A stretch of 64,000 bases of DNA, taken from contig NZ_CP183303.1 in assembly GCF_048541585.1 (NCBI RefSeq), forward strand, positions 1,178,001 through 1,242,000, given 5' to 3'. The notes beneath the pieces are model-generated. The model had not been told where the DNA came from. It did not search any database and saw only the letters and a program-made list of their open reading frames with translations. Made by a program: the position numbers and the translations under genes. Of the stretch, positions 17,986-26,450 are shown one piece after another (the stretch's first letter is position 1; each line of letters opens with the position of its first letter). The stretch is from Legionella_C sp048541585 (lineage in GTDB: Bacteria > Pseudomonadota > Gammaproteobacteria > Legionellales > Legionellaceae).

Positions 17986-18817
17986 CTTCGTCAAAATCGA
18001 AGTCGGCGCCTGCGCATTCCTTCCAGAAAAATTCGCCTGTAGATTTTTTTCGAGAATATGTTGTAGTTTTTGCATGTTTACGCTCCGAGGTTGTAATAGG
18101 TGTAAGCTCGTCCTTCCAGCATTGTTGAGCGAGCCAGTTAGCAGGATATTTCCAAGGAGGAGCCCATTGGCCAGCTAGTTGTAACTCATCATGGTTTTTG
18201 ATTTGTGCATGAAGTGCTGTAAGTATTTCGCTTAAGAGAGTGTCATCGGGGTTAATCTTTTGAAACTCTTCTTGAGCTTTGTCTTTAGATTTTTTATGTG
18301 GATAATTTGACCAAAATTTTTCGAATTTTTGTAAAAGATATAAATAATTATTATCTTTATGAGGTGTGACGGCTTTTCGTAATTTGCCCATGTTGGCTTT
18401 TACGTATCCTGCCGATTCTAAACCAGTGTTTTCAAGGTATTTATTAGTATTTAAGGTGATGGCTTGGGCTGACGGCTTTGTGACGGCTTTTTTTTGAGCA
18501 AAATAATCCAACGAGGCTAACAAGCATTTTAAAATTAATTTCTCATTTGTTGACTGCAGCTGAATTAAGCCAGCACGTTCAAGGGCAGCAAGTGCACGTC
18601 TAACTTGCGCACGAGAATAAGTCACGCTCTTTATCCCTTGATGAGATTCAACAAAAAGCTGTTCAGCGATAGATTGGTGACTAATACCCCGATCAAGTCC
18701 AACAATTCCTGTCTTTATATTCATGTATGGCTTAATGCCTCTTAAGTAAGCAAGCTGTTGTACATGTGGTAATTCATACAATGCTGCTAATTCTTCTCCA
18801 TTGATCATGAAGTACAT
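17933..18817 (-). CDS. lvrA: LvrA-like protein: winged helix plus phage replication-type C-terminal domain
   Basis: 294 residues. The N-terminal 110 residues form a winged-helix-like module (VTYSRAQVRRALAALERAGLIQL). After a linker, residues about 165-245 carry FWSNYPHKKSKDKAQEEFQK, then WKYPANWLAQQCW. This is the pattern of C-terminal domains in phage replication initiators and DnaT-like proteins. It is transcribed divergently from the lvrR repressor and followed by overlapping lvrB and csrT. The lvr naming follows Legionella ICE gene order; involvement in element replication is inference. A truncated copy lies at 42.6-42.9 kb. Confidence 0.8.
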   Translation of the reverse strand: MYFMINGEELAALYELPHVQQLAYLRGIKPYMNIKTGIVGLDRGISHQSIAEQLFVESHQGIKSVTYSRAQVRRALAALERAGLIQLQSTNEKLILKCLLASLDYFAQKKAVTKPSAQAITLNTNKYLENTGLESAGYVKANMGKLRKAVTPHKDNNYLYLLQKFEKFWSNYPHKKSKDKAQEEFQKINPDDTLLSEILTALHAQIKNHDELQLAGQWAPPWKYPANWLAQQCWKDELTPITTSERKHAKTTTYSRKKSTGEFFWKECAGADFDFDEDEPRRSNPENVFLLRKN

Positions 18818-18849
18818 TGCATCCTCTTAAATTTTGTAGTCCAATTACA

Positions 18850-18875
18850 CATCATTTCGGGTAGAAAAAATGATG
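18850..18875. promoter_or_regulatory. Inverted repeat in the lvrA leader
   Basis: CATCATTT (18850-18857) is mirrored by AAATGATG (18868-18875) across a 10-base spacer. The same dyad is kept base for base at 42,952-42,977 before the truncated second lvrA. Conservation after the downstream gene has decayed suggests an operator or leader structure, but duplication may simply be recent. Confidence 0.45.
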
Positions 18876-18908
18876 AAAAACAATTACATGAACACTAAAT
18901 GTGTATTA

Positions 18909-18925
18909 ATACTCAATTCGAGCAT
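18909..18925. promoter_or_regulatory. Candidate LvrR operator in the lvrA-lvrR intergenic region
   Basis: ATACTCAATTCGAGCAT is an imperfect dyad closely matching a near-perfect palindrome at 31,766-31,782 and a third site at 43,011-43,027. All three lie upstream of an lvrR copy or the alpA-like gene. Binding by LvrR is inferred from this distribution. Confidence 0.5.
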
Positions 18926-18948
18926 TTAAAATTAAACATTAACACATA

Positions 18949-18976
18949 TTGAGAAGTAGTCAATATCTGATATGAT
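18949..18976 (+). promoter_or_regulatory. Predicted lvrR promoter
   Basis: TTGAGA (18949-18954) and TATGAT (18971-18976) are separated by 16 bases and lie 31 bases before the lvrR ATG. The putative operator is just upstream at 18,909-18,925. Confidence 0.5.
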
Positions 18977-19007
18977 GTTTTTGAACGGTATGGATCGTGA
19001 GTAACTT

Positions 19008-19688
19008 ATGAGTATTAAAGAGAAAATAGGAAAGCGTATTAAGGATGAACGCTTAGCAAAAGGTTTAACTCGAAAAGGGTTAGCAGAATTAACGAATGAC
19101 CTGAATGTATCGCGTATTAATAACTATGAACGTGGTGAAAGAACGCCAGGTCCGATGGAAATAAAGCAGCTTGCTAAAGCCCTAGAAGTATCAGCAGCGT
19201 TTTTAATGTGTTTATCAGATGACAAACAAGGCGCCTTGAAAAAATCGCCTGGCTTAGGTGCTTTAATTCCTATCTTAACTTATCAACAAGCCTGTAACCC
19301 AGTTGAGTATATTAATCAAATTAAACAAGATACCTATTCAGAAAAGGTAAATTTAATGCCTATTGCGCCAAAGCTAAGTGAGCGAATTAGTGAATATGCT
19401 TTTGCTATAGAGGTGCAGGATTCAAGTATGATTCCAGAGTTTAGGGTAGGGGATATTCTTATTGTTGATCCACAACTTTTACCCAAGCCTGGTGATTTTA
19501 TTGTGGCTCAGCTCAATGAAGATAAAGAAATTTTAATTCGTAAATATAAACAGCTTTCTGCTACTAAGATGAATCCTGAGTTTGAGTTAATTGCATTAAA
19601 TGAAGATTGGGCAAAAATATCAGTTAGTTCAGAGGTGAGCATAAATATTATTGGAACAGTAATGAGTTTAAATAGAACAATGAACTAA
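19008..19688 (+). CDS. lvrR: LvrR-like XRE/S24 (CI-type) repressor
   Basis: 226 residues. An XRE helix-turn-helix (about 5-62, with TRKGLAELTNDLNVSRINNYE) is joined to a LexA/CI-type S24 domain. The catalytic serine is in EVQDSSMIPEFRVGDILIVD and the lysine in KEILIRKYKQL. S24 repressors self-cleave after SOS signals, so it probably keeps the ICE quiet until DNA damage. The usual Ala-Gly cleavage pair is not obvious in the linker (GLGALIPILTYQQACNP), so cleavage is not certain. A near-identical paralogue is at 43,110-43,790. It is divergent from lvrA. Confidence 0.88.
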   Translation: MSIKEKIGKRIKDERLAKGLTRKGLAELTNDLNVSRINNYERGERTPGPMEIKQLAKALEVSAAFLMCLSDDKQGALKKSPGLGALIPILTYQQACNPVEYINQIKQDTYSEKVNLMPIAPKLSERISEYAFAIEVQDSSMIPEFRVGDILIVDPQLLPKPGDFIVAQLNEDKEILIRKYKQLSATKMNPEFELIALNEDWAKISVSSEVSINIIGTVMSLNRTMN

Positions 19689-19751
19689 AAAGTAATTAAC
19701 TAGAAGATTTAGAGTTAATTTAATTTATTGAAAATTAGTTGAGAAAGTTAC

Positions 19752-20786
19752 ATGACCATCATTTTAGAAACAAAAAGGTTGGTTTTGAAAACGATGGCAC
19801 TTAAAGATTTAGATTCTTTATTTGCTCTTCGCTCTGACCCTTTGGTAATGAAATATATAGGTAGTGGAAACTTACAAACGAAAGAGCAGGTCAAAGAGCT
19901 CATTAACCTTGATCAAAATTATTTTAAAGAATTTGGTTTAGGTTTTTTTAATGTTTTTAATAAAAGTGATGGTGATTTTATTGGTCAGGCAGGGTTGTTT
20001 CATTTAGGTTTCGATGTTAAGCAGCCGGAAATTGAAATAGCTTATCGTTTGTTTCCAGAATATTGGCTCAAGGGTTATGCGACTGAATTAGCTATTGCTT
20101 TAATTAAATGGGGTTTTAGAGAAAAGAAGCTAGATAGAATTATTGCTATGGTTCATCCTGAAAACGAGCAATCAAGGCGAGTATTAGAAAAATCTGGGAT
20201 GAGCTATGTTGGAATGATTAATTTTCACGATAATTTAATCCCATGTTATGAGATTAAAAATACTATTATTTTTCCAGATAAAGTAAAACTACAGCTTGCT
20301 TCTATAGATGATTATCCCATTATTCAAAATATGACTGCTTATTATGCTTATGATGTCAGTGAGTATATGCAATGGCCTATGGAAGAGACTGGTGTTTGTG
20401 ATATTGGCCAGGATTATTTACGTTATTTTAATAAGGAAAATACCTTTCCTTTTTTGATTCGTTATGATGGGGAGCTAGCGGGTTTTGCTATTATCGATAA
20501 AGAAGTAAGCGATAGCAATAATGACTACAATATGGCGCAATTTTTTATTATTAGAAAATTTAAAGGGTGCGGATTAGGTAGGCAAATTGCTTTTCAGTGT
20601 TTTAATCAATTCGAAGGCCGCTGGGAAATCTTTGTGATGCCCGGTAATGAGGGTGCTTATTGCTTTTGGCGTAAAATTGTGGGTGAATATACTAATCATA
20701 ATTTTCAAGAAGTAAGTCGTGAAGTGAACCAGTATCCTCGCAATATTTTTATCTTCGAAAGTAACAAAGAAACAACTGACTATTAA
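19752..20786 (+). CDS. Double-domain GNAT N-acetyltransferase
   Basis: 344 residues with two acetyltransferase domains. The N-terminal one is RimJ/RimL-like (LETKRLVLKTMALKDLDSLF; YRLFPEYWLKGYATELAIA; VHPENEQSRRVLEKSGM). The C-terminal one has RKFKGCGLGRQIAFQCF, the acetyl-CoA loop, and MPGNEGAYCFWRKIVGEY. GNATs transfer acetyl from acetyl-CoA to amines of drugs, peptides or proteins; the substrate here is unknown. It lies 63 bases after lvrR, and the lvrR-GNAT pair is repeated at 43-45 kb. Confidence 0.85.
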   Translation: MTIILETKRLVLKTMALKDLDSLFALRSDPLVMKYIGSGNLQTKEQVKELINLDQNYFKEFGLGFFNVFNKSDGDFIGQAGLFHLGFDVKQPEIEIAYRLFPEYWLKGYATELAIALIKWGFREKKLDRIIAMVHPENEQSRRVLEKSGMSYVGMINFHDNLIPCYEIKNTIIFPDKVKLQLASIDDYPIIQNMTAYYAYDVSEYMQWPMEETGVCDIGQDYLRYFNKENTFPFLIRYDGELAGFAIIDKEVSDSNNDYNMAQFFIIRKFKGCGLGRQIAFQCFNQFEGRWEIFVMPGNEGAYCFWRKIVGEYTNHNFQEVSREVNQYPRNIFIFESNKETTDY

Positions 20787-20874
20787 ATAGGATTTGAAAT
20801 TTAGATAAATAGGGCGTGATAAATTTATAATTTAAGCAAAAATTTAACTATTCTGATATCAAGTAATTTAACCA

Positions 20875-21300
20875 ATGAAAAAAGTACTTTCTCTAAATAA
20901 AATAACACCTGATTATAAGAGTATTAATAAGGTTATTGCCCTTAGTATTGGCCATGCAACTAAAAGTAAAATTAAAAAGATTTTGCAAAGTTATAATCAG
21001 AAGGAACATTACTTAATCGGTGGATTTATTGATAACCATCTTATCGCAATCATTGGTATTTATCTTGAAGGTAACTTAGGTGTTATTAAGCACCTTGCTG
21101 TAGTTGAAAATTACAGAAGGCAGGGAATTGCATGGCAATTAATCAAAGAAGTTATCCATTCATTTTCATTAAAACAGTTAAAAGCAGAAACAGATGATGA
21201 AGCAGTTAGATTTTATCAGCAATGTGGTTTTAGATGTTACCCTATAGTTAGCCCATATAGAAATCGATATGAGTGTTTATATAGTTTAGATTTAAATTAA
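20875..21300 (+). CDS. GNAT-family N-acetyltransferase
   Basis: 141 residues. VIKHLAVVENYRRQGIAWQL is the GNAT motif A (RxxGxA acetyl-CoA loop), followed by KAETDDEAVRFYQQCGFRCY near the C-terminus. It is a compact single-domain enzyme of small-molecule or protein acetylation type; substrate unknown. It stands in a run of acetyltransferase genes in the ICE cargo, about 90 bases after the double GNAT. Confidence 0.82.
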   Translation: MKKVLSLNKITPDYKSINKVIALSIGHATKSKIKKILQSYNQKEHYLIGGFIDNHLIAIIGIYLEGNLGVIKHLAVVENYRRQGIAWQLIKEVIHSFSLKQLKAETDDEAVRFYQQCGFRCYPIVSPYRNRYECLYSLDLN

Positions 21301-21386
21301 TAGAGAAATTATAGCTTTTTAAGATAATTTTATTTAGATTCATTCTTTCATAAAAAGAAATGAACGGTTAATTAAATATACTACTT

Positions 21387-22283
21387 ATGGTTGTTTGCAT
21401 TAATTTTTATAAAGAGCAATTAGGTTTAGAAAATGCGACATTTGTGCATATTCAGCACGACGATACGATGGTTGCCATTGTTTATAAAGTGATAGTCCCC
21501 TTGAGCTCACCACTTATTCTAAAGATAAGTACACGCTCTGATGACTATTATCGTGAGGCTTATTTTTTAAATTGTTTAGCGAATAAATTACCCGTGCCAC
21601 GTCTTGTTGCTAGTATTCCGCCTTCTGAAAACTCATATGGTGCGCTGTTAATGGAATGCTTGCCTGGTGATTTACTTAGACAGTCTGATTTTTTAGTGAT
21701 GTCTTATCAAGTTGGTGTATTGTTAGCTGAGATTCATGTAAATCGTGTAGAAGGCTTTGGTGATTTAATTCATACGCCACTAGATTCTAACCCCTGCAAT
21801 CATTTTATGTTTAAATTTGAAGAAGGGCTTGCCGAATGTGCTGCTCATTTACCGCAAGTTTTACTTGAGCGCTGTCGTTGTTATATGAATGAGCAACTTT
21901 ATTTGCTTAAAGAAGTAGATGGGCCTTGTATCACTCATCGTGATTTTCGTCCTGGGAATATCCTTGTTGAGAATAATAAAATAAGCGGTATCATTGATTG
22001 GGCTTCAGGGCGAGCAAGTTTTGCTGAGGAAGACTTTTACTCCTTAGAGCATGCGCATTGCTTTTCCACACTTAAAGTTAGACAATTATTTTTGCAAGGC
22101 TATGCCAGCGTTCGTACTCTACCTAATTACAGTAGAATGCTGCCAATTCTAAGTTTAAGCAAAGTCATTGGTATGATTGGTTTCATGGTTAAAACAGGAA
22201 CCTGGGACACAAGCCATAAAAAATTATATCAATATAATTACCAGCTTCTTAAACAGATAATAGCTTTTGATAAAAAAGCTTAA
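21387..22283 (+). CDS. Aminoglycoside phosphotransferase-like kinase
   Basis: 298 residues with the APH/choline kinase fold. The Brenner-type catalytic motif is ITHRDFRPGNILVENN near residue 190, and the metal-binding IIDWASGRA follows. An LMECLPGD hinge and an N-terminal lobe with LILKIST are present. The reaction is ATP-dependent phosphorylation of an antibiotic or another hydroxyl compound; which one cannot be told from the sequence. Grouping with acetyltransferases suggests a detoxification cargo. Confidence 0.82.
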   Translation: MVVCINFYKEQLGLENATFVHIQHDDTMVAIVYKVIVPLSSPLILKISTRSDDYYREAYFLNCLANKLPVPRLVASIPPSENSYGALLMECLPGDLLRQSDFLVMSYQVGVLLAEIHVNRVEGFGDLIHTPLDSNPCNHFMFKFEEGLAECAAHLPQVLLERCRCYMNEQLYLLKEVDGPCITHRDFRPGNILVENNKISGIIDWASGRASFAEEDFYSLEHAHCFSTLKVRQLFLQGYASVRTLPNYSRMLPILSLSKVIGMIGFMVKTGTWDTSHKKLYQYNYQLLKQIIAFDKKA

Positions 22284-22456
22284 CCATTTCTACTTTAATT
22301 TAACAAAGTTTAAGAGCTGGTAAGTAAATAAAGATTGCTGGGTCTCTAAACAATTTCTACATTGGCGTCATCTACTAATACGGCTAGTAAAAATGATGAT
22401 AGGAACACTAGAGCCCTTCATTTAGGAAACTGATTATTAACTAATGAAAAATAACT

Positions 22457-23473
22457 TCATAAAACTTTCTTCATATAATAACGCTTATGACCCTTTGGAC
22501 AGTCATCTAGAGTGCCAAACACTTCGTATCCGTGTTTGAGATAAAAATCTTTTGCCTGAAAATCAAAGGTATCGAGATGAGCTAAAGTTACGCCTAATTG
22601 CTTTGCTTTTTCTTCAACTTTGTTAATTAACATTGTACCAAGACCTTGATTGCGGTAGCTTTCTCCAACAAAAAAGACACTGATATATAGGATCTTCCAT
22701 ATATAAACCTCCGAACAAATACCTGCAATAGTCTCATCACCATTTTTGATCGTAAAATTTATATCAATGACTGCTGGCTTTTGTGTAGCCGGAGCACACG
22801 ATTTATTAAACTCAAACAGTTTTTGATCCACAATCTTAAATGAATCTTTGGCATTGAGTTCTAACTTATAGTTTGTATTTGGTACATACACATCGAAGTT
22901 AGCTGTTTCTGTGCTCTTTATCCAATCTACTATTTTCCAAGCAACTTCTTTTAAAGTGAGATTGGTTGTATCAAGAATCAGAATATTAGCTAAATCATTA
23001 TAATTCGTTAGCTGGTCAAATCGCCTAAAATCCATAATACTTGCAGCAGATTCTTGAATAACATGTACAGCCCATGTTGGATCTTGATGATGCATACGAA
23101 GCCATGCAGACCAGTTAAGCATATTCTGATCTGCGCCATAGGTATTGCGCTTCTTAAGCCGCTGGATACGCTTAAAATCACTAACATCCAAGAGACAAAA
23201 GTTAATTTTATCAATCTGCCTGGCAGAAGGGCTACTTAGGATTTCACCTAAAACAATTTGTCCCAACAAACAAGCATCTTTGCCTTCGCTTAGTAATTTT
23301 TTAATCCATTGTTCAGTTGATTCCTGACGCCATTTTTTATCAGCATTCTCAGGAACACCAATATCATCAAAATCATAAACGGCAATATTATCGCCTAATA
23401 GTTCCTTTAAATCTGGCATTACGGCTGTTTTACCACTGCCACTAGCACCGGCTATAAAATATAATTGAATCAT
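22457..23473 (-). CDS. P-loop kinase fused to a GNAT acetyltransferase
   Basis: 338 residues. The N-terminal half (1-195) is an AAA_33/adenylate-kinase-like P-loop domain with Walker A IAGASGSGKTAVM and YDFDDIGVPE. The C-terminal half (200-338) is a GNAT with VGESYRNQGLGTMLINKVEE and DFQAKDFYLKHGYEVFG. The combination suggests that one small molecule may be both phosphorylated and acetylated, as in two-activity resistance enzymes, but no substrate can be named. Remnants of this gene lie at 45,481-45,511 and 49,890-49,989, split by the ankyrin gene. Confidence 0.8.
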   Translation of the reverse strand: MIQLYFIAGASGSGKTAVMPDLKELLGDNIAVYDFDDIGVPENADKKWRQESTEQWIKKLLSEGKDACLLGQIVLGEILSSPSARQIDKINFCLLDVSDFKRIQRLKKRNTYGADQNMLNWSAWLRMHHQDPTWAVHVIQESAASIMDFRRFDQLTNYNDLANILILDTTNLTLKEVAWKIVDWIKSTETANFDVYVPNTNYKLELNAKDSFKIVDQKLFEFNKSCAPATQKPAVIDINFTIKNGDETIAGICSEVYIWKILYISVFFVGESYRNQGLGTMLINKVEEKAKQLGVTLAHLDTFDFQAKDFYLKHGYEVFGTLDDCPKGHKRYYMKKVL

Positions 23474-23604
23474 GGGTCAATCCTGTTTGATTGGAAACTT
23501 AAGGTATGCTTATTAGGTTGATAAAAATCATCAGGAACCTAACCTTGCACAATTTTTCCAAGTAATCGCCGTAACTAAATGTTGCAACGGTTTTTTGACA
23601 AAGT

Positions 23605-24072
23605 TTAATGTTGGTTTAAGTTTTTTACCATATAAACCATATTCCATTCATATCCCGCTGGTTTTAAATCAAAAAGAGCATTAAAACCAACTGATTGATA
23701 GAATAAGTACGTTCTAAGATAATTCTCATCTGATTCAGAAGGACTTAGTGTTTCAACAGTTATGGTTCTAGCGCCTTTTGTTTTAGAAAAATGACAAGCT
23801 CCTTCGATTAATTGCTTTCCTACGCCCTGGCGATGAAAATCATGTCTTACAGCCATCCAATAAATATTGGCATTATTAGGATAAGGAAAATCAATCGAAA
23901 TAAGTCCAATTGTATTACCTTGCATTTGCGCTGCAAAATTAGTACGTGTTTTTACACCCATTACATAGTGCTTGTTAGCTTCGGGTAAACCAAAATACTC
24001 AGGTAAATCTTCTGTGATTGTTTGACATATGGCTTGAGCCACTTCACCTTTTATTTTTTCAATTTGAATCAT
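23605..24072 (-). CDS. GNAT-family N-acetyltransferase
   Basis: 155 residues. YWMAVRHDFHRQGVGKQLIE is a textbook GNAT acetyl-CoA motif, and ENYLRTYLFYQSVGFNALFD closes the domain. Its ATG overlaps the stop of the upstream broken GNAT (ATGA), so the two were once translationally coupled. A fragment of a second copy is at about 49,990-50,113. Substrate unknown. Confidence 0.83.
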   Translation of the reverse strand: MIQIEKIKGEVAQAICQTITEDLPEYFGLPEANKHYVMGVKTRTNFAAQMQGNTIGLISIDFPYPNNANIYWMAVRHDFHRQGVGKQLIEGACHFSKTKGARTITVETLSPSESDENYLRTYLFYQSVGFNALFDLKPAGYEWNMVYMVKNLNQH

Positions 24073-24557
24073 AATATTTTTCCTACCGCAATATCTTGAG
24101 CATCCCCTTTATAGCCATCTGGATCGTCAAATGGCATATCAATATAACCATTATTTCTATAAAATCTCAGCACAGCGGATGAAGATTCAACATGCAAGCT
24201 CTGATAATTCTGGCTTTTGAGCCACTTTTCGCATAAAGCCAAAAATTGGCTACCGTATTGATGATTTCATTTATGCTCATCAATTACAATGATCCGTAAT
24301 GCTGCTCTGTTATGAGGGCATTGTTTCAAGTGAGTATAACCACTGATGTCACTTCCTTGATATAAAACCAAATGAACATGGGCATTATGCTCAAAAGTCC
24401 ACGTATAAGGAGCTGAAAGCCCAGCCGCATCAAAAAGATAAAATTGCCTAAAATAGCGTACTTTATCACATTCGCGTGGCGTTAATGCTTTAACCACTCT
24501 TAATTCATGAAACCCTGTTTTTTTATCAATGGTTATAATAAAGTTCTCTTTTCCCAA
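24069..24557 (-). pseudogene. GNAT acetyltransferase interrupted by an in-frame TGA
   Basis: A 96-codon open part (MGKENFIITIDKKTGFHELR...) ends at TGA 24,267-24,269. The same frame continues without a shift for another 65 codons, reading NHQYGSQFLALCEKWLKSQN and then AVLRFYRNNGYIDMPF to the stop at 24,069. Joined, they form a normal 160-residue GNAT. The stop falls where the acetyl-CoA loop arginine is expected (EHK*NHQYGSQFL), so CGA to TGA is the simplest cause. Either this is a fresh pseudogene or the TGA is read through at low level. Downstream part also survives at 50.1-50.3 kb. Confidence 0.78.
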
Positions 24558-24596
24558 ACAATAGGCGTTAATATCATAGGGGTATATATAACTACG

Positions 24597-26309
24597 TTAT
24601 TGATTAGTTTGAAAAGAAAGTGAATTTTCTTGTTTTACCTTATCTGTCTCATTCCGAACACCATCTACAACATCTCGATATCTTTGATTTACTTCTCTAG
24701 CAGACTCTAAATGCGCTGTATTGGTTATTTCATTTATTGGCTGTTTTTCTAGCAATTCTTCTTGGAGTTTTTGTAAAGGATGTTTATCAAATTGTTTAGG
24801 AGGGCCATCGATAAAATCAATGCTTACTTGGTTTCCATTAAATCTTATTTTATAAGATTGATCCTTTTCCGGTAAAAATTCCGTTTCTGATACTCTAATA
24901 AGCTTTATTTCTTCTCCAAATTGCTCGTGTATTAAACTACCTTCTCTAATAAACAGTGTTCTCTGTTCATTATATTTGTTTGTTAACATACCTTCAAAAT
25001 GTTCTAGTGGTTTTTCAAATGTTTGCGCTTCAGAAGTGGACAGGTGAGCTTGATTAAACCATTCTAAACGCAGTCTGCTGGATTCGTGATTATTCGAAAA
25101 CTCAAGCGCTTTAGTAAACTTATCTCGCGCTAGGTCAAATTTTTCCTCACGTTCAGCAATCAAACCTTCAAGCGTATTTTGCCAAACAGGATCGCAACCT
25201 TGAGGATAATTAGGCATACGTTTAAATAGCTCTTCTGTATTACCAATGGGCGCCAAATCAGATGAACTGAAGAGCTCGTTTGCAATTCTCATTCCATTTT
25301 CAGAATTTGTAAAAAAAACAGCACCTTTTTTATGGGTTACATTAATCGCAACAAAAGAGCGAGTATTGGGATTTTGACCATATTGATAGGCGATTATCTC
25401 ATCTTTGTTATCTTTATTTTTATAGGTATAGATATGCCAACCTAAGCCACAAGTTGGAAAATCATTAGCGTTGGTGGGATTAAATGCGTCTCCCATATTC
25501 TTTAACCAAGCAGCCATTAATTTTGAAAAATCCTGAGCTGTTGTTTTTAGTGAGCCAGCCGCATGCACTGGAGGATCGCCTATATAAATACTTTCTGATT
25601 GGCCTAGTTCGGTATGAACTTTAACAATATTGAGGGCGTTCTCTGAGTGAGGCAAAAATGTTGAGTTTTCCATTTTTAATGGGCCAAACACATACTGTTT
25701 TGCTAGCTTTTCTAGGTCTTTCCCCGTTATGGCCTCAAGGACTTTTTGTAAGTAGAGAAAAGATTCACCTGAATAGGAATATCCCTTTCCTGGTTCTGAA
25801 TTAAATGCCAAGGTTGAATGTGGGTTAACCCCTACATTTGGTAAGCCTGTGGTATGTGATAATACATGTTTAATGGTTAACTTTTTAGCTTGTTCAGGAT
25901 ATTTTCCCTCATCTATAAATCTCTCATATTCCAAAACATCATTTAATTGTTTAGCTTGTTCCTCTAATTGTGTAGTTTCTTTTGGAGCTTCATTCAATTG
26001 TTTACGCACTTCGATTTGTTTTTCCCTAACAATCTCATAAATTGGTGTATCCAATTTAACTTTATTTTCCTCAGCCCATTGTAAAACTAAATAAGTAAAT
26101 ACAATTTTGCTAAGGGAGGACGCTGGGAATTGGGTATTATTATTTACGTCAGTAGCGGGGGAGTCGGCGTTTTTTTTGCCAAAAGCTATTGCAGTACTTT
26201 CAAATTCAGTGTTGTTTTGCTCTTTTGGCTCAACATAAGCATAGCTTATTGCTGGAATATGAGCAGGGGCTGTTATTTTTTGTAAAGTATCAACAGACGG
26301 CTTAGGCAT
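24597..26309 (-). CDS. Beta-lactamase-family serine hydrolase without a signal peptide
   Basis: 570 residues. The class C/DD-peptidase-like (PF00144) domain spans about 15-370. The SxxK motif is in FPASSLSKIVFTYLV and the Tyr motif in GYSYSGESFLYLQ; HVLSHTTGLPNVG is also typical. About 200 extra residues follow, with a charged, helical C-terminus (QRYRDVVDGVRNETDKVKQE). No export signal is seen, which is unusual for a penicillin-interacting enzyme. It may be an esterase/peptidase, or a protein delivered by a secretion system; this is inference. Confidence 0.78.
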   Translation of the reverse strand: MPKPSVDTLQKITAPAHIPAISYAYVEPKEQNNTEFESTAIAFGKKNADSPATDVNNNTQFPASSLSKIVFTYLVLQWAEENKVKLDTPIYEIVREKQIEVRKQLNEAPKETTQLEEQAKQLNDVLEYERFIDEGKYPEQAKKLTIKHVLSHTTGLPNVGVNPHSTLAFNSEPGKGYSYSGESFLYLQKVLEAITGKDLEKLAKQYVFGPLKMENSTFLPHSENALNIVKVHTELGQSESIYIGDPPVHAAGSLKTTAQDFSKLMAAWLKNMGDAFNPTNANDFPTCGLGWHIYTYKNKDNKDEIIAYQYGQNPNTRSFVAINVTHKKGAVFFTNSENGMRIANELFSSSDLAPIGNTEELFKRMPNYPQGCDPVWQNTLEGLIAEREEKFDLARDKFTKALEFSNNHESSRLRLEWFNQAHLSTSEAQTFEKPLEHFEGMLTNKYNEQRTLFIREGSLIHEQFGEEIKLIRVSETEFLPEKDQSYKIRFNGNQVSIDFIDGPPKQFDKHPLQKLQEELLEKQPINEITNTAHLESAREVNQRYRDVVDGVRNETDKVKQENSLSFQTNQ

Positions 26310-26450
26310 AATGTATTAAAAATAATCTAAATATATATTCATTATAAAACAAATCTTTGTGCCTGATAGTTGCAGTTTTTACCCCTACAAGTAAACTTAT
26401 CTTAAAGAGTGTATCGCGTTTTTTTCATTAGATTAGAAGCAAATCTTTGT

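Noticed and set aside
20787..20874. Riboswitch or small RNA between the GNAT genes
   Set aside because: No conserved fold or hairpin seen; the spacer is short and AT-rich.
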